A stretch of DNA of 64,000 nucleotides, taken from the NCBI GenBank assembly GCA_022661535.1, contig JAKULF010000016.1, positions 124,001 through 188,000 of the forward strand. The letters run 5' to 3'. The notes beneath the pieces are model-generated. The model worked only from the letters and a program-made list of their open reading frames with translations. It did no database searches and had not been told where the DNA came from. The position numbers and the translations under genes were made by a program. Positions 61,403 to 64,000 of this stretch are shown piece by piece (within the stretch, counting starts at the first letter, position 1; the number at the start of each line of letters is the position of its first letter). The DNA comes from Eutypa lata. Its lineage: Eukaryota > Ascomycota > Sordariomycetes > Xylariales > Diatrypaceae.

Positions 61403-62940
61403 TCAGGGCAGGGACTCGGGATTTATGTTTAACGGGGTGAGAACTTTAATGGGCAGATAGTCACATAGGCAGATAGGGTAGGGTACAATACATGGCGTCA
61501 ACCCGCGAACACGCACGCACACACATATATACGTACATCGCCATATATACCCGTCAAGGTAGATGTGAGTATATGATTGGAGCGATCAGCTAGAGCTTTT
61601 GATATTGATTAAGCGCTCGATGCTATAGTGCGTGCATGTGTGTATGGTGTATGTAATGCAATATAATAGGTATGGTAGCACAATATGGTATGATGAAAGG
61701 AAAAGGGGTTAACTAGGTTATTTATATTATGTTTGTACGTTTTAAATGTTTTTTTAAATAAAAAAAAGCCCACTCGATCACCGGTATCAGAAGATCGAGT
61801 TGGTTGCCGTTGACAAATCTTTGCTCATGGGGGGGGAGGGGGTGGGGTTCTTTTCCTTTCTGGCTCTGTGCCTGTGCGTCGGGTTACTTATATCTATTTC
61901 AAACTCCTGGCGTAACACCCCCCCTTTCCGTGTATGTGTCACGTTGTGAGGACCAAGGGGAGCACGGAATAGGCAACGGGAGCTTCCCCCGTGGATGTCG
62001 TGCCAGTCGAGCACGACGTAGGAAGATAGGAATATTACCCCGAATTGCACTTGGCCGGCTTGCACAGCTTGGCAGGGGGCTTTTCCCCTTTGTCTCTCTC
62101 TCTTCATCTTTCAATTATAATTTTCTAGATAGTGTAAAGAATTATCCCAACAGGCTGTTCTTTGGCGAACTATTCTCATTTCCTATAATACACACACACA
62201 TATGCAGGTTGATGTGCGGGAAGAGGAGGATATTTCAAGATGCCCTGGTCAATAAATAACCGATGAACTGTTGCTTGCTGTCCTCGCAGGAGTTCTTCTG
62301 CATATGAATATATACATATGTACATGCAGGTAAATCTGAGGCACAGACATACATATATATATATGCATGACTACAAATCCGAGCCTCGACTCTGCACCTG
62401 GACGTACGTACGTAATAGGATCTACATTGACGCTGAGCGCTTACTCGCGTTTTTGGAGAGAAGGTGTTCGCTAAGACTCTGTAGATACCTTGGTAGTGAC
62501 TACCTAGATAGTTAGTAGCAAGTAATTATCGAGTTGATTACATCGTTCCAGCTGATGGTGATGATGATATATGGGCTAATGTTATATGATGTTTGTTTAT
62601 TGGAATGCGAAATAAATAGAGGTCACGGTCCGGCCGCTTCGGGGGGCTCGTGAGTATTAGCCGTTTTGGACTCGTCGATTGACCCCGTTCTGGGAAGGCA
62701 ATGGCGGCTGACTGACTTGACCTCCTGTCTTGTCCTGTCTGACAAGCTACTAGTGAAATTCCTACTTGCAGAACGTGGCGTCGTTACGGATCTTACCTTG
62801 CCTACCTACCTGCCTACATAGGTAGCCAGCTCTCTTACATATGTACCAATGCAGGTAGGTAGGATTCAGCAGGTAAGCGACCTCAGGCGGCGGCGCGAGG
62901 CAACCCTAGGGAGGGAGATTGTGTTCTTGAGCCAAGCCGG

Positions 62941-62969
62941 CAGACAGACAGACAGACAGACGGACAGAC
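62941..62969. repeat. CAGA tetranucleotide array
   Basis: CAGA repeated about six times, with a CGGA variant unit near the right end. Confidence 0.9.
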
Positions 62970-64000
62970 TTTTCTGTGATGAGTTTGGCGCCCTTTTTTC
63001 GACGTCGTGAATTTCGAACAAGCCTTCTTTGAAACACAAAGGCCGTGTTTCCCGCGTGGGTGGATGGGTGTCTGCAGTGGCGCCGCCGTCGCCGCCTCCG
63101 ACGCCGCTGCCATGCGCGGCCTACTGCTGGCTTCCGTGTGACGTATGTAGATAAATATACTACTTACATTAGGTAGGCAGGTAGGTAGTGAAGCACACAT
63201 GTGTTTATGTATATGTAGGTAAGTAGGTAAGCAGGTAAGCAGGTATGCATGTGCACCTCGCTGCCATCTCCCGAGTGCCGGTGCAATCAGATGGAAATAC
63301 CTACCTAGATAGATAGTAGACACCCTCGCGTCTTATGTAAGTATTTGATGCCCGATGTGCGAATGCTGCATGCGTGTGTATATAATAAATAAGTAGCTCC
63401 TTAGAGTCAGGTAATACATACGCATGTAGGTAGAGTGCCACGATCACATAATATTCGATGGCCCGATGGGGAAGTGAGTGAAGTGTGTACCTACCTAACT
63501 AATAGCAGATAGTTTCTGACATGCTTACCTCCAGTATGCAAATAGGAAGCCGTTGTCGAATCACAGCCACTGTCGGACAATTTATAACGCCAGAAACGCC
63601 AGATCACATACGGATAGTTGCGATCTCTGACCTAGCCGTTGATCATTGGGAGAAACATGGGACTCACGGGCCTTACCTATGGATGCTGTATGTATGTGGT
63701 GTGCTTAATCCCTGCTACCGAGCCCCCTGATATTATGGGGCTGGATGTCGGGTTACCATTGGGAATAGGTACTCTGAGGCGTGCTGCATCATCTCCTAAA
63801 AGAGCCATCCTTGGTCGTTATTCTCAGGTCCCCTGTCTCCAGTAGGTGGAGCTTACTGCTCCAAATGGCCAAATAGGGAGTTCCTAAACAGGTATCTACG
63901 TAACTGTGTAGTATGCTTTGGTAGTTGTGTGTGTTAAGTATCTATGGAAAGGGAAGAGGAGGATGCACATCCACCAGGAACGCACCTAGCAGCCTCCTGG

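Overview
The window looks like nuclear DNA of a filamentous ascomycete (Pezizomycotina, probably Sordariomycetes; the order cannot be fixed from sequence alone). The evidence is many short introns (about 49-76 nt, with a few longer ones of 139 and 193 nt) with fungal splice and branch signals, fungal-specific gene families, intergenic spacers rich in TACCTA/TAGGTA words, and a block of almost pure A+T that looks like repeat-induced point mutation (RIP). All gene models were spliced by eye from the sequence; no search was run.

Layout. (1) 1-1.9 kb: an Sfl1-type heat-shock-factor gene on the minus strand, cut by the left edge. (2) 1.9-18 kb: no intact gene. It contains a 5.5 kb AT isochore (8.47-13.96 kb) built around a pair of inverted repeats of about 0.86 kb, a short MITE-like element and several small tandem repeats. 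(3) 18-28 kb: an accessory-looking island. It holds an intact protein-kinase-like gene with an altered catalytic loop, a decayed CorA-like membrane protein gene, an intact GMC oxidoreductase and a decayed AtuA(DUF1446)-DUF4387 gene with in-frame stops and frameshifts. (4) 30-59.4 kb: conserved core genes. These are a Mug190-like SMP/C2 protein, a disordered basic protein, a Y-family polymerase (iota type), an INO4-type bHLH factor, a TMEM135-like membrane protein, a short-chain dehydrogenase, Get2, the mitochondrial GTPase Gep3/NOA1 and TRAPP subunit 13. (5) 59.4-64 kb: a gene-free spacer dense in microsatellites.

The genes do not form an operon or an obvious metabolic cluster. The core genes cover membrane contact and trafficking (Mug190-like, Get2, TRAPPC13), mitochondria (Gep3), genome maintenance (Pol iota) and transcription (HSF, bHLH). 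get2 and gep3 are divergent and share a 426 bp promoter. Pol iota and bHLH are convergent. The contrast between the decayed, RIP-adjacent left half and the intact right half is the main structural feature. I found no convincing new multi-gene system. The most unusual items are the long inverted repeat inside the RIP block, the decayed fused AtuA-DUF4387 gene, and the kinase-like protein lacking the usual catalytic-loop lysine.
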